Of a stretch of 64,000 nucleotides of DNA, positions 1 through 12,927 are shown in pieces (within the stretch, counting starts at the first letter, position 1; every line of letters begins with the position of its first letter). A program made the translations under genes and the position numbers. The DNA comes from Ignelater luminosus (taxonomy: Eukaryota > Arthropoda > Insecta > Coleoptera > Elateridae), in NCBI GenBank assembly GCA_011009095.1, contig VTPC01005366.1:1-64000 (forward strand). The letters are read 5' to 3'. The notes below the pieces were generated by a model. The model was not told the DNA's origin. It did not search any database and saw only the letters and a list, made by a program, of their open reading frames with translations.

Positions 1-1950
1 AGAAAAACGTTTTTAAAGAAAGATTGTAGGGTATATAGCAGTCTTTTGGAAAATTACGTAAGTCATAAGAAGTTGTGCTTGTCCTTTTTAACAAAATAGA
101 CGCTAAGCTGGATTTAGTCTAAAAGCAAAATATGTTATGTTCAGTTGCGTGTGTATACAGAAGATAAAGTAAAGAAAATAGAATAATACGAATGGTGAAA
201 CTACCATAACTACAAGTTAAAATTTGTCTAGCTAAAAAATAAAAGTAAATTATTTATTCCACTTTATATTTTATCCTAATTATCATTTTCTTCATTTCTG
301 TCGTTAGTGTTTCTAAATAGACTGAAAACGAGCAACAACCTTTACTGATTATTAGATGTGCCTGATAATATATTCGTTTAATGTTTCAAGAAACTTTCTG
401 ATTTATTCTGCTTTCAATGAAATATTAAATATGCAGTTGTCGTTATAGCCTTCCTAATTCACGAACGGTGAGACGGAATGGAAAGCATCAAACTGAATTT
501 ATAGAGCATAAATTTTTACATCACAGAAGATGCGTATCGTAACCAAGAGGGTTCAGTTGGTTGATCGTTGTATAAATGATGATTACATATCCGGATTTTC
601 TGGCATTCATATATATTGAGTTTCACATTACTATATATCTTAAGAGTATTGCCCTATAAACTTCCTGGATTTTCAGCTATATCTTGTAGTAGTTAAATTT
701 TCTTCAACATTCACCCCAAAAATATATCTATTCAATCCGACATAATTCACCTTCAATAGTAGTCTATTATAGAGCAAACTTACCAAAACCCTCAGACGCA
801 AGTATGGATTAGTCAAATTTATGTAAAACGCACTTAGTCTTACGTTTCAGGTTCGTCTCTCTATATAAGCAAATAGAGCTTACAACTAAGCGGTAAAGTA
901 AAACGCCCGAACTTCAAACAAATTACTTTAAGCCCCCTTTTAGTAACTGTGTTTTATTAGCGCGTTTCAAGCGTTTCCTCAACCAGTAAAATATATCACT
1001 CCCGAAGTTCAAACGTCTTCAACCTTTATTCGGTAATCATACGTGATTGCATGTGGCCGCAGAGCAATTTAACAGTTTAGAAAGAGAAAATCGAGCATAT
1101 ATTTGATGATACGCTGTAACCAAACAAGGAATCTTCGAAAAGCGGGGTGTAAAGTCAACAAAAGCCAGAGAGGTGCATATTCATCACTGTCAACCGCCTA
1201 TCATGCAACAATGAAGTAAAAGGAAGTTTGAAAAATAAATTTAAAAAAGAAAAAGTGTTAAGAATTATATCTACACGTTATTTTTTTTCTGGTGACGTAC
1301 AAAAAGAAATTATGTGTCAATCGATTTGATTCATCTCTTACGGATTCTTCTGACTCTTGAAAAAAAAGGTTTTATAAAATCAATAACTAACCGTAGAATT
1401 TATAACTGAGATGATTTATTTTTATTATTAAAGATTTCTGAAAGACTTCCATTTCATCTGGAAATATGGTATGGTTAATTTGGTTTTTATCTTATTTTAT
1501 CCTCCTAACGTTACAAACCTCAATTTGTTATTCTTTGAAAAGTTAAAAATCCCCGGGGATAATATTAAAGTCGCTTACAACAGATTCAAATAATTTGAGG
1601 AAAAATTCCCATTTATACAATTTACTTTTATACTCGTATAGTATACGAGGTAGATTCAAGAAGCTCCTGTAATATTAAGATATTAATATTAATTCTTTCC
1701 ATTAGCTAATGGTTCTAGAAAGTGCCAGTACCATTCTCAAAATATCACATAACCTTCTTTAGGCTCTCTTTTATGCCTTTGAAAAATTATCTTTTATATT
1801 GAGTATCTTGTTTTCCTTATACTTATCAGTTCGTGCTTGTTTTGGTAAACATTCTTTATTTACTTACTCGATTCAGGTGAAGCAAGTCTTAGTTTGCTGA
1901 GAAGGCATAAGATTTTTTAAGGCTGTCTGAAAGACTACTCGTGATTAATA
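1..1950. other. AT-rich DNA without recognised features
   Basis: No open frame with recognisable protein content, no terminal inverted repeats and no RNA gene were seen on either strand. A weak GC-raised patch near 900-1200 could not be assigned to anything. Confidence 0.5.
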
Positions 1951-1959
1951 GGATTAGGA

Positions 1960-2580
1960 TGGAGCGACTTTGAGGGTAAAAATCTTCAGCTGTTACAAAA
2001 CTACATGCCAAAGATTCTGGAGCGTACCCCTTGTGTCAAACAAGAAAAAAAAGTCTCAATGAACGCAAACCCAAAAATGCTTGATTTCTGAGACACAGGG
2101 TATCGAAGGTTCACCATTCCTTGCACAGGTATGGAGGCAAGATGTTTGATCAGAATCTAGTATAACATTGAACCAAATATACAGTCTTTCTGGCAAAGTT
2201 CTCGATGGATTTTTTTAATATTTCGTGCCTTGGAAACGAAGCATTTTTGGACCTACGTAAGTATATCTGAACTCTTGTCTTGTTTTGACGCTCCAGAATT
2301 TTTGACAAGTATTTTCGAAACACCTTTCATAGTATTGCTACAAAAGAGAATGTATTGAAGATGTATTGTCAAGCTTTTTGAGTAATGAAATGGTCTTGTT
2401 CAGTTTCAAATTTTCTTCATCTCTATTGATATTCTTTTACATATGTCTGCTGCTTGATACTGATTTCTAAGTCTCCTAATGGCATTTTGGCTGATTCCGA
2501 AGATATTAGCTAACACAGCAACTTAGGCGGTTCTTTCTAACATGTGCTTAGATTGCCTTCAGCTAAAGTCAAATGTCATT
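1960..2580 (-). pseudogene. Decayed Tc1-like transposase, N-terminal helix-turn-helix part
   Basis: Read on the minus strand from about 2578 downwards, a frame starts MTFDFS and continues, through two stop codons, into MLERTA and then VAVLANIFGISQNAIRRL followed by RNQYQ. This matches the first helix-turn-helix of Tc1-family transposases, which bind their terminal inverted repeats: a 'GMLEAG..' lead-in, then 'VA..LGVS...I.RL...Y'. Below 2400 the frame breaks several times and only vague similarity to the rest of a Tc1 protein remains. The catalytic triad could not be placed and no terminal inverted repeats were found. It is an old, non-functional plain DNA transposon remnant. A host HTH protein is less likely, given the stops and the Tc1-like spacing. 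Confidence 0.5.
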
Positions 2581-2649
2581 TTTACATCATGAATATTCCT
2601 AGATGGAACTAGAAGTTCAGTGGAGAGCGTAGCCTGATTTTGAGCTACC

Positions 2650-3560
2650 ACAGGTGTCCAGTTGGTGCCCAACCCGTATTTGTGTTTCTTTGAAGAAATT
2701 GAATCTGGACCACCGCAGGTAGTTTGTGGTGGGTTTGAAGCGGATCTGTGTTTGTGTTTTGCACTTTGAAGAGGATTAATTGAATGCAGAGCTAGGACAT
2801 ACTTGCCGAAGTCGGCATGCTAACATTTACTAAAAAATTCCTTGTTGCCTTAACAGTTGATTTTGTACTCTGTTTGAAAAAGCATTAGTTAGATAATAAG
2901 ATAAATCTCGTTGTTCCGTTTCTGGTTTACATTCAGAACGAACTAGTAGTTTGCTGTTGTTTACATCATTATCGTTTGCCTCGACCGTAAAACTATTTCC
3001 ATGTTCAAACTTAAAAGTAATGATGAGTTTAAACCATAGTTGGGAGACTAGATACGTAAGATGTATGGATTTCGATTTTGTATAACTTGAGGAAAACTGT
3101 ATCACACTCTTAATTATATATAGACCGTTTTTACTGAACCCTCTGTACAACTCATTTGCCCTATGCAAAGATAAAACCTTGCTGGTCTTGACAGTTGCAT
3201 TTGGGATTGTCTTGGGACTTGTACTTGCTTTTAGAGGTTAACGACCACCGCAGATGCTAGTTTGGTAGCCGGAAAGTCTATACAATAGTTATCTCGTCCA
3301 ATCCTGGCAGGTAACTACTTGAAACTGCTTCGATAGGTCTTGGGTCATCGTTATCCGAAAATCTTATACCAGCTTGAGTTAACCATTGTGGAACTGCCGC
3401 GATAGGACTCTGCCAGTTAACCACTTGAAACCGCCCACTAGGTCTCTAACTGTTGTTTGTCAAAGGTTGACTACCATAGATGTTGACGTGGTAATCTGAA
3501 AGTGTATCTTATTTGCAACAATTGCCCACCTGGTGTTATTACAACTCTGGTAGTCGCTTT
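2650..3560. repeat. Imperfect internal repeats with GACCACCGCAG core
   Basis: Related segments recur in the same orientation. One starts near 2706 (gaccaccgcaggtagtttg), one near 3243 (gaccaccgcagatgctagtt) and one near 3469 (gactaccatagatgttga). Between the last two lie three shorter units of about 36 bp, at about 3308, 3379 and 3415, each built on a 'ttaaccacttgaaac' core. Identity is only moderate. This may be an old minisatellite or a decayed coding repeat; no protein family was recognised in any frame. Confidence 0.35.
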
Positions 3561-3706
3561 CTCTGATATTTTGTTGGTTTTTTGTGTTCGGATAAGAGCT
3601 TAAGGGGCAACTTTAGATTTAAAGATAGAACCGACAAGCACGCTGAACTCGACATGATGTTTAACATGAAAAGCTACTTAAAGAAAAAGAAAAAACAAGA
3701 AAAACC

Positions 3707-3733
3707 AACTCAATAAGAAAATCTTATTGGGTT
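3707..3733. other. 12-bp stem, 3-nt loop hairpin
   Basis: The arms aactcaataaga and tcttattgggtt pair over 12 positions with one G-T pair around an aaa loop. It lies in an A-rich stretch. No function is evident and chance is possible. Confidence 0.3.
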
Positions 3734-3899
3734 TAAAAATATCGATTAGATAATAAAGCTAGAAAGGGCCAAAATATCTCAACAATAGAGCTTCTTCGAA
3801 ACAGTCTTAAAAGAACACTATCAATTCTTTGGGATTACTTACCAAACAGATAGTTGATTTAAGTTTTCTCAACAGGGTAGCAGAACGACATTGCAAAAT

Positions 3900-4170
3900 T
3901 GTCAGAATATGACAGCTATGCATGATGTTAGTCTGTGCTAGAGTATTCTTCATCACTTGGCTTTTCAGAGGCTGAATTGGTTTCTATAAAGGCAAATCTA
4001 TTAGGAGAAACTAACTTCAGAACAAATATCTGATCAAAATAATTTAGCTCTGATAGTCAAGCTGTAAAATATACGAGTACTGAGCATATATTCTACTATT
4101 TGGTATTGTCTTATTTTGCAGGAATAGTAACACAAAAATAGAGCGTTTACTCAAACTCAAACTGTATGGT
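3900..4170 (+). pseudogene. Possible RNase H fragment of a non-LTR retrotransposon
   Basis: A plus-strand translation near 3946-4080 gives EYSSSLGFSEAELVSI, then KANLLGET and, after stops, SSDSQAVKYTSTEHI. The order and spacing match the RNase H domain that ends the ORF2 protein of I, Jockey and R1-type LINEs, where '..FQAE..AI' precedes 'SDSQAA..AL'. In that family the glutamate and aspartate of these motifs bind the catalytic metals. The fragment is interrupted, no reverse transcriptase was found beside it, and the match is short, so this could be coincidental. Confidence 0.35.
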
Positions 4171-4249
4171 AGTTCAGAGAGCAAGAAAGTCCTGTAAATG
4201 TAATTTAAGTCAAACAGATTAATGCAAAAATAAAAGTATGGCAAGCAGT

Positions 4250-7130
4250 AGAGAATTTATACATAAATCGTCATCATGCTGAAGTTCTTGGCAGTGAAAT
4301 TTCTAGTTGGGATCTGACTTTTGTGAGAATTCCATATGGCTTTTAAACTAGGCAAGTCTATTGTTCAGAAGAACACGTGCAACCTTGACAGAAATCTATT
4401 GATTTTATGATTAACATAGATTTTATTGGGGGCACAACCTAGGTATACGAGAAATAGTTGCAAACATGATGTTCACAACTTCTACTTATAAAATAGTCTT
4501 TTGTGCAAATTCTTTTTGTGATAGCATTAATTCTGGGTATTTAGTAGATGACAAAATGGCATAATAGCCAAATTCCCTGTATAATAAAAATCTTTAAACG
4601 CTCACAACAAAATAATTCACCTGAGCAACGTTTGACAAACGCTTTCTAATAAATTATGTTTCTGTGTAAAAAGAATAATAAAGTACGATAAATTTCATAT
4701 TTATAATATGACTAATTAAATTGGAATTAATTAAACATTAACATTTTTAAAAGCATTCATTTAAATAATTTTATTACTTAGTTCCTTATGTATAACAACA
4801 CTGCAAGATAATGAATGGAGTATGTTCTTTCTAAACCCAAAAATATAAATCACTCCTGGTGCATTTCCTAAAGTGATATATAAATCATTAGTTATTGAAA
4901 ATAAAAGATCTAGTAGACAATTTATAAAAGTCATCTGTAGCTTTCTATTATTTATGACATACCTAGTTCGATTCTTAACTTGAACTCTGAAAATCGTTTC
5001 TACTGAAAAATAAATAAATAATAAATTCGATCAGACCATCACTTGGATACAGATGCGTTTAAGGGTGTTATTAATTATCAGTGATACTAAAGTTATGTAT
5101 GTTCGTGGAAGACTAAAACTCAAAGCTGTGGCTTGTCCGCTTGTATGTATGTATTATCCGAGCGTTATTAATGTTCTTTTGCATAACAACAGTATCAGTT
5201 GACAAGCGTAAGCATTAATATATAGTTAATAATTAATAACATGAAATTAGTTTTGAACTTACTTAAGCGGTAACGAGTTTCAAAATTAACCAAAACAAAA
5301 CCCTATTTAAGGTTCTAATTTTAATGGAGTTGTTTAGAATATAAAACAACCAAACGCAAAAGTTCTCATTATGCTTAGTATCTTAATCTTTCAATTCTAC
5401 AGGAAAAAACCTGTCTAAACTGAAAAACTTTAATTTATTTGTTTATATAAACGAACTTACTTAAATGAGAAAGTCACACAGCTTTAGCAAACCCCTGATT
5501 GGCTTTACTTGAATAGTTTTTAATGAGACTTTATGAAATTATTATTCTCGACTCGCTCTTAATAATTAATTAAATTCTTTTCAAAATTATTTTACAGATT
5601 TTGTATAACACAGAAGACTATTAATACTTTCTTATGCTTTCTACGAAATAATACAAAAGAATTTTTAAAGGAGAAGCAAAAAGTTGTTCGAACTTCCATT
5701 GCAGAAATGGAAGAAAAATCACAAACAAGACGGTATTTTTCATATTTTCACTAGAGATCGTTTGAAACTCTTACTTAGGACACAGAGTTCCAGCTTCTGG
5801 AAGAGCAAAAAATATAGCGTAAAAACTACGAATAAAAATAATTTTTCATGGTTGATATGTTAGCAAGCATTGATAAAGGATTAGTGTTATACTTGTAGGT
5901 TTTCCAACTGAAAAGCTTCGATTTACTAAAAAATCTTTTTCGAATTAGAAATATGATCGTTAAAGGAATAAGACACTTATTAAATGTTAAATTTAAAATC
6001 AAGATTGGATTACTTTAATCCTCCAAATAAAAAATTTGCGTGAGAAATTATTGAATTGTAGAAATACTATAATCTCAGAGTCGGCAAGATTTTTTTGCTA
6101 GTAAATGGACTGACATGCAAATAAAATAATTTTGTTTTTAATTTAAACTTTTTTCCTGCAATATACTCAAAATACCACGGCATCCTTAATTTGATGCATA
6201 AACTCCTAAGAATCAGGCGTTTACAGATTAGGCTTTTATTCTGCTTAGACTTTGTTCATATCACATGGATTCTGTAATCAAAATTTGGAATATTTGAGAA
6301 ATATCTGAAGCCGAAGTAAAGGTTTAGTGGGAATCTGAACTTAGTTCAAGTGTTTCGACGATACCAACATTGAAAGAAATATCAACTGCTTGATCTTCAT
6401 TCAATTCCTTTTATCGCCCGTGGTTCAATTTGAACTTCAGCAATATATTTTGAGTTTGAGCAATAATTATCCTAAAAAAATGCTTTTTTTTGTTAAATGT
6501 TTTAGCAAGAAATCCCTTGGTTATGGACCTTATGACAAAATCTTGATACATTACCTTTTTCTTTGTTTTGATAGTTAGTTGCTACTTTTACATTTTGGAA
6601 ATACACGTCTTCTTAATTGTGCAACTGAGAACTACACGAGCTCTAAACACTAAGCTGTAATTGTTTGAAACTTTTCAAATCAATACTTCTTTGTCAGAAT
6701 TGAATTTTCTACTGTACAGCATTTATTCCGTAACCAAAACCAATGTCTGATCCAATATTTGACGCATTTCTATTTTCGATTGGTTTGTCTAATTTTGAAA
6801 CTAAAAATTCAAGGTAAAAAGTACTGAATTACAGCAAAAGAGTTTTCATCTCTTTCAAATCGCAAAACACTTATTTCTGAATACTGCAAGTGCAGTAGCA
6901 TTCGTACTGATTTTTTCAGGATATTATTGGATTTTGAGTTAGCTGTAATAGTCCAATTTCTTCACGCCTGTATTATGACAAGTTTAGTTTTATGTGTATT
7001 TTATAGTGTAGATGAGATAATCATAGAAAGAGTGTATCACCACGGAACATACTTTTGTTCACAGCCACAAATTGGCTAGTATTTCAGATTTTGGTAATAG
7101 CACTAGAGGCCTAGTAGGCCTATGGCTTGT
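4250..7130. other. AT-rich DNA without recognised features
   Basis: Short AT-biased open frames occur (for example 6390-6578) but none has a recognisable domain or splice context. No terminal repeats, tRNA or tandem array was seen. Confidence 0.5.
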
Positions 7131-7139
7131 GAGGTTATC

Positions 7140-7740
7140 TTTTTCCATTTCTTCTTATTAGACGCTTCGTGTTTTCATCTCTCTACTCTTATTGTCTGTA
7201 AGTACGTCTTTATCTACTTTGTATTTCCACCTGCTTTTTAGTCTTCCTCTTTTTTTTCTTTGCGCCTATTGTATGTGTTAGTATCTTCTTTGGTTTTATC
7301 GGTACTCATATCCTTGTTTATTGCTTGGTTTGTCATTGTGTTTTTATTGCAATGGTCATTTGTCAGTTTTTTAAATTTACTTTCTCTTTTTTTCTTCTTA
7401 CTCCTATTTTCACTTCGTTTCCTTTATCTCTTTCCTCCTGTGCCATTTTTCTTATTGATTTCTGAATTTCTTTCTCTCTTACCATTGCATCATCATTAAT
7501 GTATATTTTTTCCTCCTTAACATTTTTTAATTTTGCTTTATTCTTCATAATTCTTATTTTTTCTTGTTGATCTTCTAATTCGATTAGGCATGTTTTCGGA
7601 CCTAGTTTATGTGCGTTTTTTATTTTGGCTTCTACTCATAGGTGCTTTTTTATAAAATTGCCCATTGCTTCCTTTAACATAATAATGCCCTGAATTATTT
7701 CTCGTTGCAGCTCTCGAAATTCAGGATATTTATTTTAACC
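7140..7740 (-). pseudogene. LINE ORF1-like coiled-coil protein remnant
   Basis: From about 7735 to 7363 on the minus strand one frame runs with a single internal stop from about 7680 onward. It reads EFRELQREIIQGIIMLKEA, then KIKNAHKLGPKTCLIELED, then VREKEIQKSIRKMAQEER and KGNEVKIG. This highly charged pattern is typical of the ORF1 proteins of arthropod non-LTR retrotransposons: a coiled coil, a basic 'K.CL.ELE' strand, then an 'ERE.QKK.R..A.EER.KG..VK.G' helix. Those proteins bind the element's RNA. The segment below 7360 is lysine-rich and interrupted, as expected for a decayed tail. No ORF2 follows, so the copy is truncated or rearranged. The opposite strand shows a hydrophobic open frame (7260-7499), which is a shadow of this charged one. 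Confidence 0.55.
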
Positions 7741-7744
7741 GAAT

Positions 7745-8820
7745 AAACACACCCGAAATTTCCTTGTACCGCCGTTTTCTACAGTAAAGTTTAATGCGGC
7801 CACCTTCGAGTGCACATTTGACCTTTCGCGATAGGCACTCTTTATCCACAATGCTAGTTAATTCATATTCCAGTTACCTATAGATTATTATTTTAGTTAC
7901 ACCACTACCGACTAAAAGAACTCACTTTAATTATTACTACGCACTATCCACGCACTTACGAAGCACTTTGCGTAAATAAAATACTCGAAAACCCCCAGAA
8001 TTTGGGATTATTTTTGGAGCGTACTTATTTACGTGTTACACGTGATATCTCCTATCCAGTTCTCTTTACTCTTCAAAGTTTTTTATAGTGTGATACTTTA
8101 TTGCATTTCAAATCTTGATCAAGAGCGAGGCATTTTTGGAGAGAACAAGACTTAACGGGAGTTTTGAAAAATTATAAAAGGATAGGTGCTGTGAACTACA
8201 CATGTAAACGGGTACAAACACTTTCCATTTTTTCCATGACTAAAGTCTCAAGCACCTTTTGTTCTAACGATATTGCAATTTTCTTACAGAACATTTACCA
8301 GCTTGCTTTCGTATTCGAATTTCATCTGCTCTAGTTGTGAATAATAAAGGGAAATATGTGGAGGTTTGAACTTACAACAAACTAACTGACGGGTCAGTTG
8401 TGGTGATCATCTTCTTATTTACGTCAAATTCTAGTAGTTCTGGAGGTATCTGAGGATTGAATTGGATTAGATGCACTTCGAGCAAGAAGACAGGGAATGC
8501 AGACCTGCAGTTATCTATTCGTCAGTAGTAGGAAAATTAGGGTACGAACCATCTTGGGCTTCATTTTGAATCCTAGTTTTCTTCTTGATTTTGCAGAATT
8601 GTCACACAAATGAAAATCCGGATACTTCATCTCTCTCGAAGATAAACTCAAAGCGATTAGAATGAAGAAACCAGTGATTCTTAACATTTTCCGAGTTGTG
8701 GATCATTTCTCTATATAAACAGAGTTTGTGGAATACTAACGTTGATAGCATATATTGTCGTGGGTACCAAAATCTTTTTGATTTATATAAAATAAGAATC
8801 TGATTTGTCATCACCTACGT
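7745..8820. other. No recognised gene
   Basis: A somewhat less AT-rich stretch at 7745-8030 and a mixed stretch at 8330-8620 show no recognisable frame. A 70-codon minus frame at 8602-8814 has no domain I know. Confidence 0.4.
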
Positions 8821-8829
8821 TTAGGTATT

Positions 8830-9230
8830 GTTTTGGCTATCCTCTTCTTATTTGTTTTTGTTTCCTGTCTTCTATTGCCTTGTTGATCTTTTGTATTGTT
8901 TTGTATTATTTTTGTTATTGTTATTGCTATGGTTTGTTATTATTTTGAATATTTCTATTGTTGCCAGGGCCATTTCAGTCATTTGAACAAGGCTGGCATT
9001 TTTGGCATCCTTTTTGGGTTTCTCAATTTTCACACCATCTAAGATGTGAAAATTCTTGAAGATCTCTAGGAACGTATCATAAGTTCTGACATTATCTTTC
9101 TACACCTTCTTCATAACCAAGATTTCAGAATGATGTGAGAGTTATTTCACTAGGTGTTTTTCATCAGTTTGGTTATCTAGTGATTGAAGCACTAAGTATT
9201 CAAGGATTACGTCGCTAGAGCTAGAACGCA
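8830..9230 (-). pseudogene. Possible LINE ORF1 piece with pre-zinc-knuckle region
   Basis: The minus strand reads NVRTYDTFLEIFKNFHILDG, then VKIEKPKKDAKNASLVQMTE in one frame. In the neighbouring frame QKCQPCSND follows the KPKK position. In Jockey-like LINE ORF1 proteins a stretch of the form '..IF.I..IL...VKIE.P.K' directly precedes a CX2CX4HX4C zinc knuckle, and the spacing here fits with the histidine and last cysteine lost. Downstream is an asparagine-rich tail. The call rests on one block and is tentative. Confidence 0.35.
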
Positions 9231-9239
9231 TCTAGTTTT

Positions 9240-12200
9240 AAGTGTATAAGATAATTGAGAATTAATTAATTGTATGTAGTAGGTAAAAACTAGTTTGTCT
9301 TGGAAAGTCTCAATCTTTTGGTAATTTCTGCTTTTTTATTCGTCTAATATCATTTAGACTCACAGTTCTTGCTAAAGGCATTAGTTTTTGTTTTGTTGTA
9401 CTTTTAGTCAGGACTTAGTATCTCTACACGGAACTTTATTGAGTTGAACTTTATCATTTTAGGTTACTAGTTTGAAACTTTATTTAATAATGTAAGGGTT
9501 ACAACTTCTTTCCGCTTGATGAGACTTCTTTTTGTTTTGGTGTTCGAACGCTTTGTTCTGCATCTTCCTTTATGGGTTGGTTGAATAGGTCGATTGTTGC
9601 AGTGGTAATAATTGGAAAAATGAATGTGATCATGAGGTCTTCATTTTATTGGACAAGATAACATTATTGTTTCCTTTAGTAAAGTTTCTTGTCCATGAGG
9701 AAGTAAGAGGGCAGTTACTATTCAATATAATTTTACTGTAGTTCGATTGGGAGAATTTTTAATAACTCTTGGTGTGAATTTCACATGTGTATGCAATCAA
9801 ATTGCACCGTTTCAGCAAGTCAGAGGTCTTGAGTTGTGGACAACCAAGACAATATAAAAATTTAGAAAAAATATATTTCACAACTAAGTTGAGCTCAAAC
9901 ACATTAGTTGCTAGATTAAATTGCAAGTTACTACTTGTTCATTTTTGTAAGCGTTTTAGCAGATAAAGAAAGAAATATTAAATCCCTAAATATAACCACA
10001 TAAAATTTAAATAACTAAAATTTATGGATGTAGCAAACCTAAACTTTACATCTTTTGTGCCTTTTCAAGCTTAGTTTGCATTTATTAATACAATAAATAT
10101 TCAAACACTTTTTGTGTGCATAAATCTGCTTATCGCGCAGTACATATAAAATTTGACCTTTACACTCGCCACTTAAAACAGGAGCTTGAAAGTAAAATAA
10201 AATAAAAATAGAGAAAGTTATTATGTTTCAACATTCACCAAACTGTCATTAACAAGGAATATCTAAAATAATATCTCGGAGGGTCAAAGATAAAACGAAA
10301 AAATTCTGTCTACTTCACAAAAAAATGGTTACAATGTCTCGCCACTAAGTTTTTATGTCTATTATAAATGTTCCGATTCTGAAAATAAAACCTTTGGTGT
10401 AGATAGAAGCCAACAGTTAATACAACTTTCTTTTTGTGTAATTTTCGGACCTTTCAAATATAGCGACGGCATTAAAAAGGCCGTACATGTATATTAAATT
10501 ATCTAAAATAAACTTTATGAACGTTCTTAAAACCTATGTATCTGTGAGATTTCCTAAATATCTTTTGAAACGGAAGATACACCAGACTATTGTTTGTATG
10601 TTCGCGGTAGGATTCACTTACACAAAAAAAGAGAAAGAGAAGCGGTAACTTTATTTAGACCCTAATACAATAGCAGTAGAAGAAAAACTTAATTGACCCT
10701 TTTACCTTATTCACTCAATGTGACCCAAACGTTCGTATAACATAGAGAGTTTAGTGCGAAACCGTCTTCACCTCTCGATTACAGGTTTCTACCGCATCAT
10801 TAATTATTTACAAGGATGTACATTTTACTGTTCGGATACTGGATACATAAAAACTAAAAATTATAATTTTAGAAAAACAAATTTTAATTTTTTTATAATT
10901 ACTTTCTGAAAATTATGTAAAGGCACTTACTACATAATATAAAACAAAAACAAAAACCTTAAAAAGGAAGACGCCTACGGAAGCTAAAAAATTCAAATAA
11001 ATTTTTGTCCCTTACACAAACGTCGGGTAGAACTTTTTTATTAAAATCCTTGTTGACATAAAAGTGAATACTGTTAGGGTATATACTGAAAACTTTTTTT
11101 TACAGAAATTAAATAATTAAATTTTAAACTTGTTTTAAGAAGTTTCGATACGTAAATATCTTTAGAGGCTCACGAAAAGAGCAACATCAATGTAAAATGT
11201 ATAAGGAGTTATAAAGCACTGCAGTAATTTCAATTTCCACTAACAGCTTCAGCTTTTCTTATATACGTACATATAACAGTCAAACCGAAGCTTCTTATAA
11301 AATGGAACTTTACATACACGGGGGTCTTTCAATCTAAGGACGATTTATCTGAGCTTGAACATAATGCAATATGTTGCGAGTCTTGTGTTGAATGTAACAA
11401 GTACTACCCGGTCCTATACTTCCATTACTGCTGACAGAAGAGCTTTCCTTGTATGTAGGGCAATATATTAGCTCGAAGAGATGCCTGGAATTCGTGCTCC
11501 TTAAAGTATGTAGTACAGCGGTATATCACAGAAACTTAGAACTTACATCTTCGTGCTAATTAACAAGCTTTAACACAGGAAAATTATGTATGAGGTAGAA
11601 TCAACGGTACATGCATTATGCATCATATGACGTAATAGCTGGTTACTTGTAAGATTGCCCGCCGGTGTTTATTTTCTTAATGCCATTGTTACATTACCGC
11701 TACTAGGTTAATACTAGACTTGTCAGTAGAGCTCATTATCCAAAAATAAAAGTAACTTCGCGCATTTATTAAGAAGTTTCTAGTGGCGTACCGCTTTCGG
11801 ATAACAAAAACGTTTAATTAGTTTACATGTGCACGTTCAGCAATCTGGTTCAAGAGTATGGCACTTCCATCCACTTATTATCATTTAAATGAAAATGGAC
11901 TAATCTGTTTAAGGAATTTTCCTTTTAATTACATTTTCTTTAAAACTCATAATTAATGCGATCATTAAACCGTTTCTGTTGAATTTCAACAAGCACAACA
12001 AGATCTTTAAATAGACAAAAGAAAGAAACTCATAAATTAGTTTAAAAATTGATGACTATGGGTCACTTTTGATGTACTTTATGGATGAATAAACATAAAC
12101 CAAGCAGAATGTCGAATTGATGAATTATTAATTATAAATAACTCATAAATAATTCACAAACATATGATAATCAAACCAAGACACAAACAATGTGGGGGTG
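9240..12200. other. AT-rich DNA without recognised features
   Basis: No protein-like frame, RNA gene or terminal inverted repeat pair was found on either strand. Confidence 0.5.
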
Positions 12201-12222
12201 ACGTAATGTAAATACAAATATA

Positions 12223-12494
12223 CAAAGTGTTTATAAATGTTTCCGGGACCAGTGAGCTGTGAAAATCAGGCTTGCGACTGCATTTGGCGCCTTTTGAAAA
12301 ACAGAATATGTATTAGAATATTGTTAATAAACAATTAAAATTTTAACAAATAAATAAAAAACAAATAAAAAATAAAATGTGTCACAATACAACAAATCTC
12401 AGCAAAAGATTGAATAAATTACTAAATGCAGGACAATGACATTTGCAATTAACAAATGACAGAAAACAAAACAGAAACATTTATGAACTCTTTG
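12223..12494 (+). mobile_element. MITE copy 1, Tc1/mariner-type, TA target duplication
   Basis: A 272-bp non-coding element. The left end reads caaagtgtttataaatgttt and the right end, reversed, reads caaagagttcataaatgttt. Both are flanked by TA (12221-12222 and 12495-12496), the target duplication of Tc1/mariner transposases. A second copy lies in opposite orientation at 48690-49093 and shares internal blocks, including a stretch around tgcaggacaatgacattt. Compared with that copy, about 70 bp is missing next to the right end. It has no coding capacity and would depend on a transposase in trans. Confidence 0.75.
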
Positions 12495-12594
12495 TACATT
12501 TCTTTTGTAGACCAATAATAATTAAATTCTAAGTGCGATAGTTATAGATCATATTGGTAGGTCGTTAGTATGTAATTCCACAGTTCCGAGTACC

Positions 12595-12608
12595 TGGCCA
12601 ATTGGCCA
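12595..12608. other. Perfect 14-bp palindrome
   Basis: tggccaattggcca is its own reverse complement. No context gives it a role. Confidence 0.3.
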
Positions 12609-12927
12609 AATATTTAAATGATAATAAACGAATTCATTAAACAACAAAGTGATTGCGAAGAAATTAATTAAACAAAGTTTAGTATATTCTAGTTTAATTA
12701 AAAAACTGCAATACTGATGTTATTGACTTATCTTCAAGGCTTTTCACTAAAATTCTAAATTCTATTATTCCCATACATAAGACAACATTTTATTTACACA
12801 TAAAAACATTTACTTTTGATGACTTAAAATGTTTTAGATTTGAATTGTACTTATAGGCAATTATTTACACCGGAACCAACGTAACAAGAAGATTGAATAA
12901 TGAGATATTTTCTTAGACGGTCTAGGA

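Noticed and set aside
4963-4985. gttcgattc resembles a tRNA T-loop
   Set aside because: No acceptor stem, anticodon arm or D arm could be drawn around it.
7260-7499. Hydrophobic 79-codon plus-strand frame that looks like a membrane protein
   Set aside because: It is the antisense shadow of the lysine/glutamate-rich LINE ORF1 frame on the minus strand.
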